Source of the DNA: a bacterium
GTDB lineage: Bacteria > JAUVQV01 > DATDCY01
Length of the DNA: 49,938 nucleotides
Assembly (NCBI GenBank): GCA_036524115.1
Contig: DATDCY010000335.1
Location: forward strand, 1 to 49,938
Reading direction: 5' to 3'
Shown one piece after another: positions 32,560-43,148 of the stretch. A program made the position numbers and the translations under genes. A model generated the notes under the pieces. The model saw nothing but the letters and a program-made list of their open reading frames with translations. It made no database searches and had not been told where the DNA came from. Each line of letters opens with the position of its first letter. Within the stretch, counting starts at the first letter, position 1.

Positions 32560-33345
32560 ATGCCTGCGGACGATTTCCTCGTGCGCGAGGTGCCGCGCTT
32601 CGGCCGGCCCCTCTTCCGGCTCGGGCTCTCCGGGTCGTTCAAGCTGGACGAGCACGGCTGCCGCGAGGCGCTCGAGCGCATGCAGTACGTCTTCTGGGCG
32701 CCGCTGATGAAGGGGCTCACGCCCGCGCTGCGCGATGCCCTGGCGCGCGACCGCCAGCGCTACGTCGTCGCCACCGGCCCCATGTTCGGCTTCTTCCCGG
32801 GGTCCCTGCGAAAGGCCGTGGAGCACGCGCGGCGCACCCTCGGGACCGACGTCATCGACGTCTTTCAGCTCTTCTGGCTCGGGAAGATGTCGGCGTTCAC
32901 CGGCGCGGTCCAGCGCGAGATGGCCGCGCTGCGCGACGCCGGAACGGTGCGCTGGCTCTGTGTCTCCATCCACGACCGGCCGCGCGCCGGGCGCCTGGCG
33001 GCCGACTCCATCCTCGACGCCCTGATGATCCGCTACAACGCGGCGCACCCGGGCGCGGAGCGGGACATCTTCCCGCACCTGGCCGCGCGCCGGCCCGCGG
33101 TCATCGCGTACACGGCGACCGCCTGGCGCAAGCTGCTGGCCGCGCCGAAGGGGTGGGCCGGCCGCGTGCCGACGGCGGGCGACTGCTACCGCTTCTGCCT
33201 CTCCTCGCCGCACGTCGACGTCGTGCTCACCGGCCCGCGCACGATCGGGCAGCTGCGCGAGAACCTCGCGGCGCTCGAGCGCGGGCCGCTGCTGCCCGAG
33301 GAGGACGCCTGGATACGCGAGATCGGCCGGGCGGTGCACGGCTGA
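32560..33345 (+). CDS. Aldo/keto reductase-like protein (divergent)
   Basis: 261 residues with a TIM-barrel AKR pattern: GRPLFRLGLSG, LRKAVEHARRTLGTDVIDVFQLFW, REMAALRDAGTVRWLCVSIHDR, MIRYNAAHPGAERDIF, and a C-terminal SSPHVDVVLTGPRTIGQLREN that corresponds to the NADPH-binding end. The catalytic Asp-Tyr-Lys-His set of canonical AKRs is not obvious at the expected N-terminal sites, so activity is uncertain. AAGGATGG precedes the ATG. Monocistronic between divergent and convergent neighbours. Confidence 0.72.
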   Translation: MPADDFLVREVPRFGRPLFRLGLSGSFKLDEHGCREALERMQYVFWAPLMKGLTPALRDALARDRQRYVVATGPMFGFFPGSLRKAVEHARRTLGTDVIDVFQLFWLGKMSAFTGAVQREMAALRDAGTVRWLCVSIHDRPRAGRLAADSILDALMIRYNAAHPGAERDIFPHLAARRPAVIAYTATAWRKLLAAPKGWAGRVPTAGDCYRFCLSSPHVDVVLTGPRTIGQLRENLAALERGPLLPEEDAWIREIGRAVHG

Positions 33346-33363
33346 CGCGCCCCGGCTTCGGCG

Positions 33364-35058
33364 TCACTCCGGGACGCCGAGGATGAGACGGCCCGGCTCC
33401 GCGCCGACCCGGAAGATCCTCTCGGGCAGCCGCGTGTAGGCGCCGCCTGCGGTCAGGAGCACCAGGCCGATGCGGTGGTCGCCGAGACCGAAATCGCGCA
33501 GCGGGACCTCCCGTTCGAAGCGCAGCGGCCCCTCGTCGTCGCGGCCGCTGCGCGTCAGGCCCGCCCGCCACGGACCGACCGTGGCCGGATAGGGGCGCCC
33601 GTCGATCGCGATCCACGCCCCTTCGATCCTCCGGCCGCCGATCGCGTTCGCCGCCCAGGCAGTGAAGCGCACGATCGACGGGTTTCGCGGGTCGGTGAAG
33701 ACGGGCCGCTGAAACGCGTGGTGGACGTCGCCGGGGAGCTCCCGGCGGCCGTGCAGGGGTGCGTCCCCACGCGGCGGCGTCTTCTTGCGCAGGGTCATCG
33801 CGGGATAGCGATACGGCGGCAGCGGGATCGAGAAGCTCTCCCCCTGCGCCAGCGTCTCGAAGACGGCCATCTGGTCGCGCCAGCGGGTGTCGGGCATCAG
33901 CGCGTAGTGTCTGAAGTCCACCGGTATGCCCACGACCAGCAGCGCCAGTGCCGCGGGCATGCCGGCCCAGCGCCAGCGCCCCCCGCGCACGACGACGAAC
34001 AGGAGCGCGTATGCGACGAACAGCGAAGCCAGGTAGTAGTAGCGCGGCCCGAAGGAGGGCTTGAGCCACTCGGTGCGTGTGTTCAGCGGGAAGAGCAGCG
34101 AGAGCAGGATCACCGCCGACGCAAGGTAGAGGAGGGAGAGCAGCGCGCGGTGGCGCCAACGCACGGCGACGGCCACCAGGAAGGCGATCCCGCCCCAGCC
34201 CGCGAGCAGCGCCGCCGCTTTCCCGGCCCAGCCGGCGTCGAACATGTATTCGATCCCGAGCACCGTGTTGAAGAAGACGTGGGTCGAGACGATCTGCAGG
34301 ATCTCCCGCAGGGTCAGCCCGCCGGGCGGGGCCGCGGCGGACGTGAGACGCTCGGTACTGAGCACGACGAAGGCCTGCACAGCGGCCCCCAGGACGCACA
34401 CCCCGGCCTGGACGAGCCGCCAGCGCCTGGCCTCGGCGCCGTCCTTGCTTTGCCAGGCGTTGAGTGCGGCGCACGGGAGCAGCAGGATGCTGAACGGCCC
34501 CGTCAGCATGGCGAGGCCGAGCAGCGCACCCTCGGCGACCCGCAGGATGACGGCGCCAGGGCGCTCCGCGAACAGGATGAGCAGGGCGAGGAAGCAGAGG
34601 TGCCACTGGCTGTTGCTGACGTTCGCGAACGTCTCGTAGGAGTTGGGGACGAGCACGTAGAGCGCCGCAGCGAGCGCGCGCAGGCGCGGATCGGGAAGCA
34701 GGCCGTGCAGGCGCGCGCTGAGCAGGTAGAGCACCGGCAGCAACTGGATCGCGAAGGCGGCGAGCGCGAACACCAGCGGGACCGTCTCCAGGGGGAAGAG
34801 CTGCGCCAGGCCGGCGACGAGCCGGGGGAAGGTGTGCAGGTACCCCGACGCAGGCGTGAGCAGCGGCCGCAACGCGCCCTGCTCATAGGCCTGCTTGAAG
34901 AACACCGAGCCGTCCTCGGCCCAGAGCTGGGCGTTGAGGAAGCGCTGCGGTTCCCTCAGGAACAGGACCAGGGCCAGGAGGACGAAGACGCCAGCGACTG
35001 CCCGCCACGACCACGCGGCGGGTGCAGCGGCCTTACCCTCGGGTGCGGTCCCGGACAC
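33364..35058 (-). CDS. Multi-pass membrane protein (GT-C-like)
   Basis: 564 residues. About ten to eleven hydrophobic segments span residues 20-390, and a C-terminal soluble beta-rich domain of roughly 150 residues follows. An early luminal loop LWAEDGSVFFKQAYEQ has the acidic residues typical of GT-C glycosyltransferases, and PRYYYLASLFVAYALL is a later helix. The soluble tail (AWIAIDGRPYPATVG, LGDHRIGLVLLTAGG) looks immunoglobulin-like. No named family is recognised, so sugar transfer from a polyprenyl donor is inference. GTG start; 51 bp downstream of the MFS gene on the same strand. Confidence 0.65.
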   Translation of the reverse strand: MSGTAPEGKAAAPAAWSWRAVAGVFVLLALVLFLREPQRFLNAQLWAEDGSVFFKQAYEQGALRPLLTPASGYLHTFPRLVAGLAQLFPLETVPLVFALAAFAIQLLPVLYLLSARLHGLLPDPRLRALAAALYVLVPNSYETFANVSNSQWHLCFLALLILFAERPGAVILRVAEGALLGLAMLTGPFSILLLPCAALNAWQSKDGAEARRWRLVQAGVCVLGAAVQAFVVLSTERLTSAAAPPGGLTLREILQIVSTHVFFNTVLGIEYMFDAGWAGKAAALLAGWGGIAFLVAVAVRWRHRALLSLLYLASAVILLSLLFPLNTRTEWLKPSFGPRYYYLASLFVAYALLFVVVRGGRWRWAGMPAALALLVVGIPVDFRHYALMPDTRWRDQMAVFETLAQGESFSIPLPPYRYPAMTLRKKTPPRGDAPLHGRRELPGDVHHAFQRPVFTDPRNPSIVRFTAWAANAIGGRRIEGAWIAIDGRPYPATVGPWRAGLTRSGRDDEGPLRFEREVPLRDFGLGDHRIGLVLLTAGGAYTRLPERIFRVGAEPGRLILGVPE

Positions 35059-35109
35059 GATGCGATCTTACAACGGCTCGCTGCGTCGCGACAGCCGTGC
35101 GCCCCCGCC

Positions 35110-36318
35110 TCAGGCGCAGGTGCGTCGCGCGGGGACGAAGAGCATCAGCACCCCGGCCGCCGCCATGAGCGCGGCGCTCACGGCGAACGGCGCCGCGTGG
35201 CCCACGGTGTCCCAGAGCAGCCCCGCGACGGCGGACGCGGGCAGCGCCGCCAGCCCGAGCGCGAAGGTGTAGCCGCCGACGGCCGTCGCACGCACGTCGG
35301 CGGGGACGAGATCGCAGACGAAGGCCCGCGCCATTCCTTCAGTCGCCGCGTAGGGGATGCCGTAGAGCGCGAACAGCAGCCAGGCGACGCGCGGCTCCCC
35401 CACCAACGCGAAGCCGGCGTAGACCAGCGCGTAGCCGGCGAAACCGCCGCAGAGCATCGTCCGGCGGCCGATCCGATCCGAAAGGGCCCCGAGCGGCACG
35501 GCGGCCGCGGCGCCGACGACGTTGAAGACGAAGTACATCAGCGGGATCAGCGCCGCCGCGGCGCCCACGTCCTGCGCGCGCAGGATCAGCAGCGCGTCGC
35601 TGGAGTTGCCCAGCGCGAAGACCGCGCTCGCGCCCGTGAAGAGGACGAACGGCCGGCCGAGGTGGCGCAGGCGCAGCACCGGTCGCCGCTGCCCGGCCCC
35701 GGCCTCGCCGACGGCCGCCCGGCGGCCCCGCACCTCGCGCACCGCCGCGAACACCACGATGATCGCGAGCGTCCCCGGGACCGCCGACATCCAGAAGATC
35801 GTCCGGTACCCGCCGGGCGCCAGGGTCAGGATGGCCCACGCCGCCAGCGGGCCGATCGCGGCGCCGACGGTGTCGAGAGCGCGGTGGAAGCCGAAATCGC
35901 GCCCGCGCCGCGCCGCGTCGCCCGAGTCGGCGATCAGCGCATCGCGGGGCGCAGTCCGCACGCCCTTGCCGAAGCGGTCGGCGAAACGCAGCGCCAGCAC
36001 GGAAGGCCAGCTGGCGGTGAGCGCGAGCAGCGGCTTGACGACGTTCGAGATGGAGTAGCCGAGCGCAATCAGGGGCCGGCGGCGGCCGACGCGGTCCGAG
36101 AGCCATCCCGAGAAGACCTTGAGGAAGCTCGCGGTGCCCTCGGCGACCGACTCGATGACGCCGATCGCCGTCACCGGCGCGCCGAGCACGTTCGCGAGGA
36201 ACAGCGGCAGGACCGGGTAGACCATCTCGCTGGACGCGTCCGTCAGCAGCGAGACGGCGCCGAGCGCCTTGACGTTGCGCGGGACGCCGGCGCCCGGCGA
36301 CGGCGCGGCCCCGCTCAC
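35110..36318 (-). CDS. MFS transporter
   Basis: 402 residues with twelve predicted transmembrane segments. The loop 2-3 motif is FSGWLSDRVGRRRPLIALGY, with its counterpart in the second half GALSDRIGRRTMLCGGFAGY. DRFGKGVRTAPRDALIADSG matches a common bacterial MFS subgroup seen next to efflux genes. The GTG start overlaps the stop of the outer-membrane channel gene (GTGA), so it belongs to the efflux operon. Substrate unknown. Confidence 0.88.
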   Translation of the reverse strand: MSGAAPSPGAGVPRNVKALGAVSLLTDASSEMVYPVLPLFLANVLGAPVTAIGVIESVAEGTASFLKVFSGWLSDRVGRRRPLIALGYSISNVVKPLLALTASWPSVLALRFADRFGKGVRTAPRDALIADSGDAARRGRDFGFHRALDTVGAAIGPLAAWAILTLAPGGYRTIFWMSAVPGTLAIIVVFAAVREVRGRRAAVGEAGAGQRRPVLRLRHLGRPFVLFTGASAVFALGNSSDALLILRAQDVGAAAALIPLMYFVFNVVGAAAAVPLGALSDRIGRRTMLCGGFAGYALVYAGFALVGEPRVAWLLFALYGIPYAATEGMARAFVCDLVPADVRATAVGGYTFALGLAALPASAVAGLLWDTVGHAAPFAVSAALMAAAGVLMLFVPARRTCA

Positions 36319-37751
36319 TCGGCGGCCCCGCCCCCCAGCACCTTGTAGAGCGTCGCCTGGTTGAGGAGCCGGGTGAGCCGCGTCGAGATCAGGCTCTGCC
36401 GCGACTGGTACACCGCGCGCTGGGAGTCCAGCACCGCGAGGTAGCTGTCGACGCCCTTGTCGTACCTGGCCTGCGAGAGGCGCATGGTCTCGGCCGCCGC
36501 CGCCGCGTTCGACTGCTGCGCCGCCAGCTGCCCGTCGATCGTGCCGCGCTGGGCCAGCGCGTCGGCGACCTCGCGGAACGCCGTCTGGATCGCCTGCTCG
36601 TAGCGCGCCACGGCGACGTCGCGGTCGACCTCGGCCGCCTTGAGGTTCGCCCTGTTGCTGCCGGCGTCGAAGATCGGCAGGTTGACGCGCGGCGCGAACT
36701 GCCACGCCCCGCTGCCCCCGCCGAAGAGCCCGCCGAGCTCGGTGCTGCCGACGCCCGCGGACGCGATCAATGTGATGCTCGGGTAGAACGCCGCCCGCGC
36801 CGCCCCGATGTTGGCGCCGGCGCCCTTGAGCCGGGCTTCCGCCTGCAGGATGTCCGGGCGGCTCAGCAGGACCTCCGAGCCCAGGCCCGGGCGGAACTCC
36901 TCCAGCGCGCTCACCTCGTCGGAGAGCGCCTGCGGCAGCAGCTCCGCGGGCACCGGCGAGCCCACCGCCAGGTTCAGGGCGTTCTCGTCCTGGGCGGCCA
37001 TGGTCGTGTAGCGGAAGGCCTCCGCGCGCGCCGTGTCGCGGATGGTCTGCGACTGGTAGAGGTCGAGGGCGGACGTGACCCCCGCGTCGAACCGGCTCTT
37101 GTTGAGCTGGTAGGCCGACTCGAGCGCCGCCAGGGTCTCGTTGGCGACCTGCAGGCGCTCGCGGTCGGCGGCCAGCGACAGCCACGTGGCCGCCACCTGG
37201 GAGACCAGCGCGATCTGCGCGGCGCGCCGGGCGTGCTCGCTGGCGAGGTACTGCTCCAGCGCCGCGTCGCGCAGGCTGCGCACCCGCCCGAAGAAGTCCA
37301 CCTCCCACGCCGCGACCCCGAGGCCGACGGTGTACTGGTGCAGGGTCATCGCCTTGCCGGTGCTCGAGAAGTCGGCCGGCAGGCGCTGGGCGTTGGCCGT
37401 GGCGGTCGCGCTCACCTCCGGGTAGAGCACCGCCTCCTGGATCTGGTATTGCGCCCGCGAGCGCTCGATCGCCAGCGCGGCGACGCGCAGGTCGCGGTTG
37501 TTCTGGAGCGAGAGCGCGATCACCTGCCGCAGCCGCTCGTCGAGGAAGAACTCCCGCCAGGGGATGTCGGCGACGGCTGCTGCCCCCGCCGCCGGCGCGC
37601 CCCCGCCCCCCTGGTACGCCGCGCCGGCGGGCCACGCCTCCGGGACGGGGGCAGCCGGCCGGCTGTACTTCGGTGCGAGGTTGGCGCAGCCGGTCAGCGC
37701 CACGGTTGCCGCGAGCGCGGCGAGAAGAAGACCGCTCCTGGATGTCGTCAT
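36315..37751 (-). CDS. Outer-membrane efflux lipoprotein (OprM/NodT family)
   Basis: 478 residues: a lipoprotein signal ending in VALTGC, then two outer-membrane efflux repeats with [60 protein letters not shown] and [15 protein letters not shown], all typical of OprM-type channels. The family forms trimeric tunnels across outer membrane and periplasm. Its ATG overlaps the RND gene stop by 4 bp (ATGA). Confidence 0.92.
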   Translation of the reverse strand: MTTSRSGLLLAALAATVALTGCANLAPKYSRPAAPVPEAWPAGAAYQGGGGAPAAGAAAVADIPWREFFLDERLRQVIALSLQNNRDLRVAALAIERSRAQYQIQEAVLYPEVSATATANAQRLPADFSSTGKAMTLHQYTVGLGVAAWEVDFFGRVRSLRDAALEQYLASEHARRAAQIALVSQVAATWLSLAADRERLQVANETLAALESAYQLNKSRFDAGVTSALDLYQSQTIRDTARAEAFRYTTMAAQDENALNLAVGSPVPAELLPQALSDEVSALEEFRPGLGSEVLLSRPDILQAEARLKGAGANIGAARAAFYPSITLIASAGVGSTELGGLFGGGSGAWQFAPRVNLPIFDAGSNRANLKAAEVDRDVAVARYEQAIQTAFREVADALAQRGTIDGQLAAQQSNAAAAAETMRLSQARYDKGVDSYLAVLDSQRAVYQSRQSLISTRLTRLLNQATLYKVLGGGAAE

Positions 37752-40700
37752 GACTTCACCTCGGGTGCGACGGCGGCGCCGGCAGTCGCCGCCGGCGCTC
37801 TTGCCGGGAACAGCCGCCGCACCACCACGAAGAAGACCGGGACGAGGAAGATCGCGAGGACGGTCGCGGTCGCCATGCCGCCGTTGACCGCGGTCCCCAT
37901 GGCGTTCTGGGCGCCCGAGCCGGCCCCCCTGTTGATCGCCAGCGGCAGCACGCCGAAGAAGAACGCGAGAGAGGTCATCAGGATCGGCCGCAGGCGCAGC
38001 CGGGCCCCCTCCATGGTCGCCTCGATGAGCCCCTTGCCGTGCTCCATCTGCGCCTGGGCGAACTCCACGATCAGGATGGCGTTCTTCGACGAGAGGCCGA
38101 TGGTCGTCAGGATCGCGATCTGGAAGTAGACGTCGTTCGCGTAGCCGCGCGACGTCGAGGCCAGCACCGCGCCGACGACGCCGAGCGGCACCACCAGCAT
38201 GACGGAGAACGGCACCGCCCAGCTCTCGTAGAGCGCGGCCAGGCAGAGGAAGACGACCAGCAGCGAGATCGCGTACAGCGCCGGGGCCTGCGCGCCCGCC
38301 GCCCGTTCCTCGTAGGAGAGCCCGGTCCACTCGTAGCCGACGCCGGCGGGCAGCTGCGCCGCCATCTTCTCCATCTCCCGCATGGCGACCCCGGAGCTCA
38401 GGCCGGGGGCCGCCTGCCCCATGATCTCCATCGACGGCATGCCGTTGTAGCGCTCCAGGCGCGGCGAACCGTAGTCCCAGTGCGCGGTCGTGAAGGCCGA
38501 GAACGGCACCATCTCGCCGGAGCTGCTGCGCACGTGCCAGTTGTTGATGTCCTCCGGCAGCATCCGGTCCTTCGCGTCGGCCTGCACGTAGACCTTCTTG
38601 ACGCGGCCGTTCTGGACGAAGTCGCTGACGTACGAACCGCTCCAGGCGGTGGAGATCACCGCGTTGGCGTCGCCCGCCGTGACGCCGAGGGCGCCCGCCC
38701 GCACGTCGTCGATGTCGATCCGGTACTGCGAGGTGTCGTCCTGGCCGTTCGGGCGCACCGCCACGAGCGCGGGGTTCTTCGCCGCCATCCCGAGGAGCTG
38801 GTTGCGCGCCTCGGTCAGGCGCTCGTGCCCGAGGCCGCCGCGGTCCTGCAGCTGGAAGTCGAAGCCGTTGGCCTGGCCCAGCTCCGTCACCGCGGGCGGC
38901 ACGAAGGCGAAGACCAGGCCGTCCCTGATCCGCGAGAACGCGCCCATGGCCCGGCGCGCGATCGCCGGCGCGCGCAGCTCCGCGCTGTGGCGCACCTTCC
39001 AGTCCTTGAGCTTGACGAAGGCCAGGCCCATGTTCTGCCCCCGGCCGGCGAAGCTGAAGCCGGAGATCGTCAGCACCGAGTCGACCGCGGCGGTCTCGTT
39101 CTCGGCGAAGTGCCGCTCGAGTTGCTCGATGACCTTCAGCGCCCGCTCCTGCGTCGCGCCCGACGGCAGCTGGACCTGGCAGACGAGGTAGCCCTGGTCC
39201 TCGTCGGGGAGGAACGCGGTCGGCAGCCTCAGGAAGAGAACGGCCATGACCGCGACGATCGCGGCGTAGACGAGCATGTGCCGCCAGGGCCCGGCGAGCA
39301 TCCGCGCGACGACGCCGCGGTACGCGCCGCTGCCGCGGTCGAACCAGCGGTTGAACCGGCAGAAGAACCAGTAGAACGGCCCGCCCTCCGCGCACCAGTG
39401 CCCCTTCTCGACCGGCTTGAGCAGCGTGGCGCACAGCGCGGGGGTGAGGATCATCGCGATCAGCACCGAGAGGATCATCGCCGAGACGATCGTGATCGCG
39501 AACTGGCGGTAGATCACGCCGGTGGAGCCGCCGAAGAAGGCCATCGGCACGAACACCGCCGAGAGCACGAGCGCGATGCCCCACAGGGCGCTGGTGATCT
39601 GCCCCATCGACTTGACCGTCGCGTCGTGCGGCGACAGCCCCTCCTCCGACATGATCCGCTCGACGTTCTCGACGACGACGATGGCGTCGTCGACGAGCAG
39701 CCCGATGGCCAGGACCATCGCGAACATCGTCAGGGTGTTGATCGAGAAGCCCGCGGCGGCGAGGACCCCGAAGGTGCCGAGGAGCACGACCGGCACCGCG
39801 ATGGTCGGGATCAGCGTCGCGCGGAAGTTCTGCAGGAAGATGAACATCACGAGGAAGACGAGGCCGATCGCCTCGACGAGGGTCTGCACGACCTCCTCGA
39901 TCGAGACCTTCACGAACGGCGTGGTGTCGAAGGGGTAGATGACCTTCATCCCCGGGGGGAAGAACCGCGACAGCTCCTCCATCTTCGCCTTGATCCGCTC
40001 GGCGGTGGCCAGGGCGTTGGCCCCGGCCGCGAGCCGGATCGCGATCCCGGAGGCCGGCTTGCCCCGGTAGCGGGACTCGATGTCGTAGTTCTCGGTGCCG
40101 ACCTCGCTGCGGGCGACGTCCCGCAGCCGCACCGTCGAGCCGTCGGCGTTGGTGCGCAGGACGATGGCCTCGAACTGATCGGTGGTCTGGAGCAGGCTGC
40201 GCGCGGTGATCGTCGCGTTCAGTTGCTGGCCGTGCGGCGCGGGCGTGGCGCCGAACTGCCCGGCGGAGACCTGCGCGTTCTGCGCCTGGAGCGCCGCGAT
40301 CACGTCGGCCGGCGTCAGCCGGAACTCGTTCAGCCGCTCCGCGTCCAGCCAGATGCGCATGGCGTTCTGCGAGCCGAAGATCAGCACCTCGCCGACGCCC
40401 TCGACGCGGCTGATGATGTCCTGGACGTTCGCCACGAGGTAGTCGGAGAGGTCGAAGCGGTTCATCGACCCGTCCTCCGAGACGAGCCCGACGATGATCA
40501 GGAAGTTCCGGGTCGACTTCACCACCTGGATGCCGGTGCGCTGCACGATCTGGGGGAGCAGCGGGATCGCCAGCTGCAGCTTGTTCTGCACCTGCACCTG
40601 GGCGACGTTCGGGTCGGTGCCGGCCGCGAACGTGAGCGCGATGGAGACCGCCCCCGCCGAGTCGCTGCTCGAGGACATGTAGATCAGGTTGTCGATCCCG

Positions 40701-40909
40701 TTCATCTTCTGCTCGATGACCTGGGTGACCGTGTCCTGGACGGTCTGCGCCGAGGCGCCGGGGTACATCGCGTTGATGGCGATCTGGGGCGGCGCGATCT
40801 GGGGGTACTGCGACACCGGCAGCGTGTCGATCGCGAGCACGCCCGCCAGCATGATGATGATCGCGATCACCCAGGCGAAGACCGGGCGGTCGATGAAGAA
40901 CCTGGCCAT
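37748..40909 (-). CDS. RND efflux pump, HAE1 (AcrB/MexF) type
   Basis: 1053 residues, the normal length for HAE1 pumps. Start [20 protein letters not shown], the TM4 proton-relay pair in [20 protein letters not shown], paired large periplasmic loops, and [20 protein letters not shown] with [15 protein letters not shown] near the C-terminus. It exchanges protons for hydrophobic drugs or metabolites. It starts 12 bp after the membrane-fusion protein gene. Confidence 0.95.
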   Translation of the reverse strand: MARFFIDRPVFAWVIAIIIMLAGVLAIDTLPVSQYPQIAPPQIAINAMYPGASAQTVQDTVTQVIEQKMNGIDNLIYMSSSSDSAGAVSIALTFAAGTDPNVAQVQVQNKLQLAIPLLPQIVQRTGIQVVKSTRNFLIIVGLVSEDGSMNRFDLSDYLVANVQDIISRVEGVGEVLIFGSQNAMRIWLDAERLNEFRLTPADVIAALQAQNAQVSAGQFGATPAPHGQQLNATITARSLLQTTDQFEAIVLRTNADGSTVRLRDVARSEVGTENYDIESRYRGKPASGIAIRLAAGANALATAERIKAKMEELSRFFPPGMKVIYPFDTTPFVKVSIEEVVQTLVEAIGLVFLVMFIFLQNFRATLIPTIAVPVVLLGTFGVLAAAGFSINTLTMFAMVLAIGLLVDDAIVVVENVERIMSEEGLSPHDATVKSMGQITSALWGIALVLSAVFVPMAFFGGSTGVIYRQFAITIVSAMILSVLIAMILTPALCATLLKPVEKGHWCAEGGPFYWFFCRFNRWFDRGSGAYRGVVARMLAGPWRHMLVYAAIVAVMAVLFLRLPTAFLPDEDQGYLVCQVQLPSGATQERALKVIEQLERHFAENETAAVDSVLTISGFSFAGRGQNMGLAFVKLKDWKVRHSAELRAPAIARRAMGAFSRIRDGLVFAFVPPAVTELGQANGFDFQLQDRGGLGHERLTEARNQLLGMAAKNPALVAVRPNGQDDTSQYRIDIDDVRAGALGVTAGDANAVISTAWSGSYVSDFVQNGRVKKVYVQADAKDRMLPEDINNWHVRSSSGEMVPFSAFTTAHWDYGSPRLERYNGMPSMEIMGQAAPGLSSGVAMREMEKMAAQLPAGVGYEWTGLSYEERAAGAQAPALYAISLLVVFLCLAALYESWAVPFSVMLVVPLGVVGAVLASTSRGYANDVYFQIAILTTIGLSSKNAILIVEFAQAQMEHGKGLIEATMEGARLRLRPILMTSLAFFFGVLPLAINRGAGSGAQNAMGTAVNGGMATATVLAIFLVPVFFVVVRRLFPARAPAATAGAAVAPEVKS

Positions 40910-40921
40910 CGGGCGCGCTCC

Positions 40922-42370
40922 CTATTTCCCGGCCGCGGCGGGCTGCGGCCCGCCGGCGCCAGGGGCGCCCGCGGCGGCGCCGAACGGCACGGCCTTCACC
41001 GGGACGCCCGGGCGCACCCGCTGCAGCCCCTCGAGGATGACGCGGTCCCCTGCCGCCAGCCCCCCGGTCACCAGCCACTGGTCCCCGAGGGCCCGGTCGA
41101 CCTTCAGGACGCGCGCCTCCACCTTCTCGTCGGCGCCGACGGCCATGGCCACGGGCTCGCCCTTCTGGTTGCGCGAGACCCCCCGCTGCGGCACGAGAAT
41201 CGCGCTCTCGTTGACCCCCTCCTGCACGACGGCGCGGACGAACATCCCGGGCAGCAGGAGCTTGTCCGGGTTGGGGAAGACCGAGCGCAGCGTCACGGAG
41301 CCGGTCCCCGGCTGCACGGTGACGTCGGAGAACTTCAGGCTCCCCTCGAGCGGGTACGCGGCGCCGTTCTCCAGGACCAGCCGCACCGTCGCCTGGCCGG
41401 GGCCGTCCTGCCTCAGGTGGCCGCTGGCCAGGCTCTGCCGCAGCCGCAGCACGTTGGCCGAGGACTCGGTGGCGTCGACGTACACCGGGTCCAGCCGCTG
41501 GATGGTCGCGAGCGCCGCGGCCTGGTTGGCGGTCACCAGCGCCCCGGTCGACACCGCGGACCTGCCGATGCGCCCGGAGATGGGGGCGGTGACCTCGGCC
41601 CGGCTCAGATTGATGCGCGCGGACTCGAGCGCCGCCTCCGCGCCGGCGATCTCCGCCCCGGCCACCTGGATCGCGGCCTCGGCGCGTGCAATCTCGGCCT
41701 CGGCGCCGGTGACGGCGGCCTCGGCGCGCGCGATCTCGGCCTTCGCGCCGCTGACGGCCGCGTCGGCGCTCTGGATCTCCGCCTCGGACTGCTTCACGGC
41801 GGCCGCGGCGTCGTCCGCGTCCTGCCTGCTGACCGCGTTGATCGCCACCAGTTCCTGGAACCGCGCCGCCTTGAGCCGGCGGGGCACCGCGTTGGCCTCC
41901 GCGCGGGCGCGCCCGGCCAGCGCGTTCTCGTGCGCGGCCCTGGAGGTCGCAAGGGCCGCCTGCGCGCTGGCCTGCGTCGCCCGCGTCGTGCCGAGCGCCG
42001 CCTTCGCGCTGGCCTGGGCCGCCTGCGCCCTGGCGAGCGCCGCCTGCGCGCTCGCGTACGCCGAGCGATAGGTGGCGGGGTCGATCCGGTAGAGCACGTC
42101 CCCCGCCTTCACGTCGCTCCCCTCGGTGAAGAGACGCTCCTGGACGATGCCGCCCACCTGCGGGCGCACCTCGGCCACCAGGTAGGCGGAGATCCGGCCG
42201 GCGAGCTCCGTGGTCACCGCGACCCGCTGCGGCTGGATGGTCACGACGCCGACTTCCGGCGGGGGCGGGGGCGCGGCGGCGGGCTTCGACTTGCCGCAGC
42301 CGGCGAGCAGGGCGCCGGCGGCGATGAGCGCCGGGATGACGGCGCGGACGGTCCTGGGCGATGGTCGCAT
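40922..42370 (-). CDS. RND membrane-fusion lipoprotein with repeat-built alpha-hairpin
   Basis: 482 residues: lipoprotein signal (ALIAAGALLAGC, Cys25), lipoyl half RISAYLVAEVRPQVGGIVQE, alpha-hairpin (about 100-260), second lipoyl half TAPISGRIGRSAVSTGALV and beta-barrel segments VTLRSVFPNPDKLLLPGMFV. The hairpin is unusually long and regular: three 14-residue units in the first helix (107-148) and four in the second (195-250), such as AKAEIARAEAAVTG and AEAEIARAEAAIQV. The start at 42370 is fixed by CGGAGGAAAG; a longer upstream frame is not used. Adaptor between pump and channel. Confidence 0.9.
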   Translation of the reverse strand: MRPSPRTVRAVIPALIAAGALLAGCGKSKPAAAPPPPPEVGVVTIQPQRVAVTTELAGRISAYLVAEVRPQVGGIVQERLFTEGSDVKAGDVLYRIDPATYRSAYASAQAALARAQAAQASAKAALGTTRATQASAQAALATSRAAHENALAGRARAEANAVPRRLKAARFQELVAINAVSRQDADDAAAAVKQSEAEIQSADAAVSGAKAEIARAEAAVTGAEAEIARAEAAIQVAGAEIAGAEAALESARINLSRAEVTAPISGRIGRSAVSTGALVTANQAAALATIQRLDPVYVDATESSANVLRLRQSLASGHLRQDGPGQATVRLVLENGAAYPLEGSLKFSDVTVQPGTGSVTLRSVFPNPDKLLLPGMFVRAVVQEGVNESAILVPQRGVSRNQKGEPVAMAVGADEKVEARVLKVDRALGDQWLVTGGLAAGDRVILEGLQRVRPGVPVKAVPFGAAAGAPGAGGPQPAAAGK

Positions 42371-42408
42371 GCGTGCTTTCCTCCGGGGATGGGTCTCGTT
42401 TTCGGGCG

Positions 42409-43020
42409 TCATTTCCGCGCGCCGGCGGGCCCGCACGACCCACCCGGCTGCCTCCGTATCGCGTCCCAGCAGGCCTCGACGGTCCGCTCGATGAGCCGCT
42501 CGTCGAGGGTGACGAACTCCAATATATGGTCCCGGCAGACTTCGATCACCGGGCCGAAGGCCAGCGCGTACAGGATCGGCAGCGGCAGGTCCTTGACGAT
42601 CCGCTGGGCAAGCCCCTCCTCGATGAGGTCCGCGATGAGGTTGCGCCGCTTCTTTCCGAAGACCTGCTCGCGCCGCGCGTCCAGGCCGTACGGGGAGAAG
42701 TGGAACTGCTCGAGGAAGCGGAACTGCAGCGGCGAGGCGACGAAGTAGCCGATCACCCGCCGCTGGACGTGGAGGAAGCGCTCGCGCACCGACCCGCCCG
42801 CCGGGTATCCCTGGGCCACGGCGTCGAGGATCTGCCCGTCGAGCGAGGTCTTGATCTCCCGGATCAGCGCGTCCTTGCTGTCGAAGAAGCGGTAGATCGT
42901 CCCCGCCGCCACGCCGGCGCGCTCGGCAATCTGGGCCATCGGTGAGCCGTGGAACCCGTGCTCGCCGACCAGCTCCAGCGCCGCCCGGATGATCGCCTCC
43001 CGCTTCTCGCCGCCGTCCAC
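42409..43020 (-). CDS. TetR-family repressor
   Basis: 203 residues. The N-terminal helix-turn-helix is canonical: REAIIRAALELVGEHGFHGS, MAQIAERAGVAAGTIYRFFD, SKDALIREI. The C-terminal ligand domain includes FLEQFHFSPYGLDARR. It is the first gene of the tetR-MFP-RND-OMF-MFS run on the minus strand (38 bp to the MFP start) and is preceded 12 bp upstream by a perfect 16-bp palindrome, so autoregulated, inducer-relieved control of efflux is likely. GTG start with GAGGGCGGG upstream. Confidence 0.9.
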   Translation of the reverse strand: MDGGEKREAIIRAALELVGEHGFHGSPMAQIAERAGVAAGTIYRFFDSKDALIREIKTSLDGQILDAVAQGYPAGGSVRERFLHVQRRVIGYFVASPLQFRFLEQFHFSPYGLDARREQVFGKKRRNLIADLIEEGLAQRIVKDLPLPILYALAFGPVIEVCRDHILEFVTLDERLIERTVEACWDAIRRQPGGSCGPAGARK

Positions 43021-43032
43021 CCCGCCCTCGCT

Positions 43033-43048
43033 GAATGAATATTCATTC
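43033..43048. promoter_or_regulatory. TetR-type operator palindrome
   Basis: GAATGAATATTCATTC is a perfect 16-bp palindrome centred 20 bp upstream of the tetR start. Size, AT-rich centre and placement match operators of TetR/AcrR repressors that silence their own operon. Confidence 0.8.
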
Positions 43049-43148
43049 CAATGATGGGCGGCGCTCGCGGAATTGTCAATGGCGGGGACACCTCATCCCA
43101 GCGCCTTATACCGGCGATGGCAGGCGAGGACGGATGCGCGCCAAACGG

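Noticed and set aside
36315-42443. Apparent 2042-codon protein joining antisense of MFP and RND with the outer-membrane channel
   Set aside because: Only the last 478 codons have homology and their own ATG and signal peptide; the rest is an off-frame reading of the MFP and RND genes.
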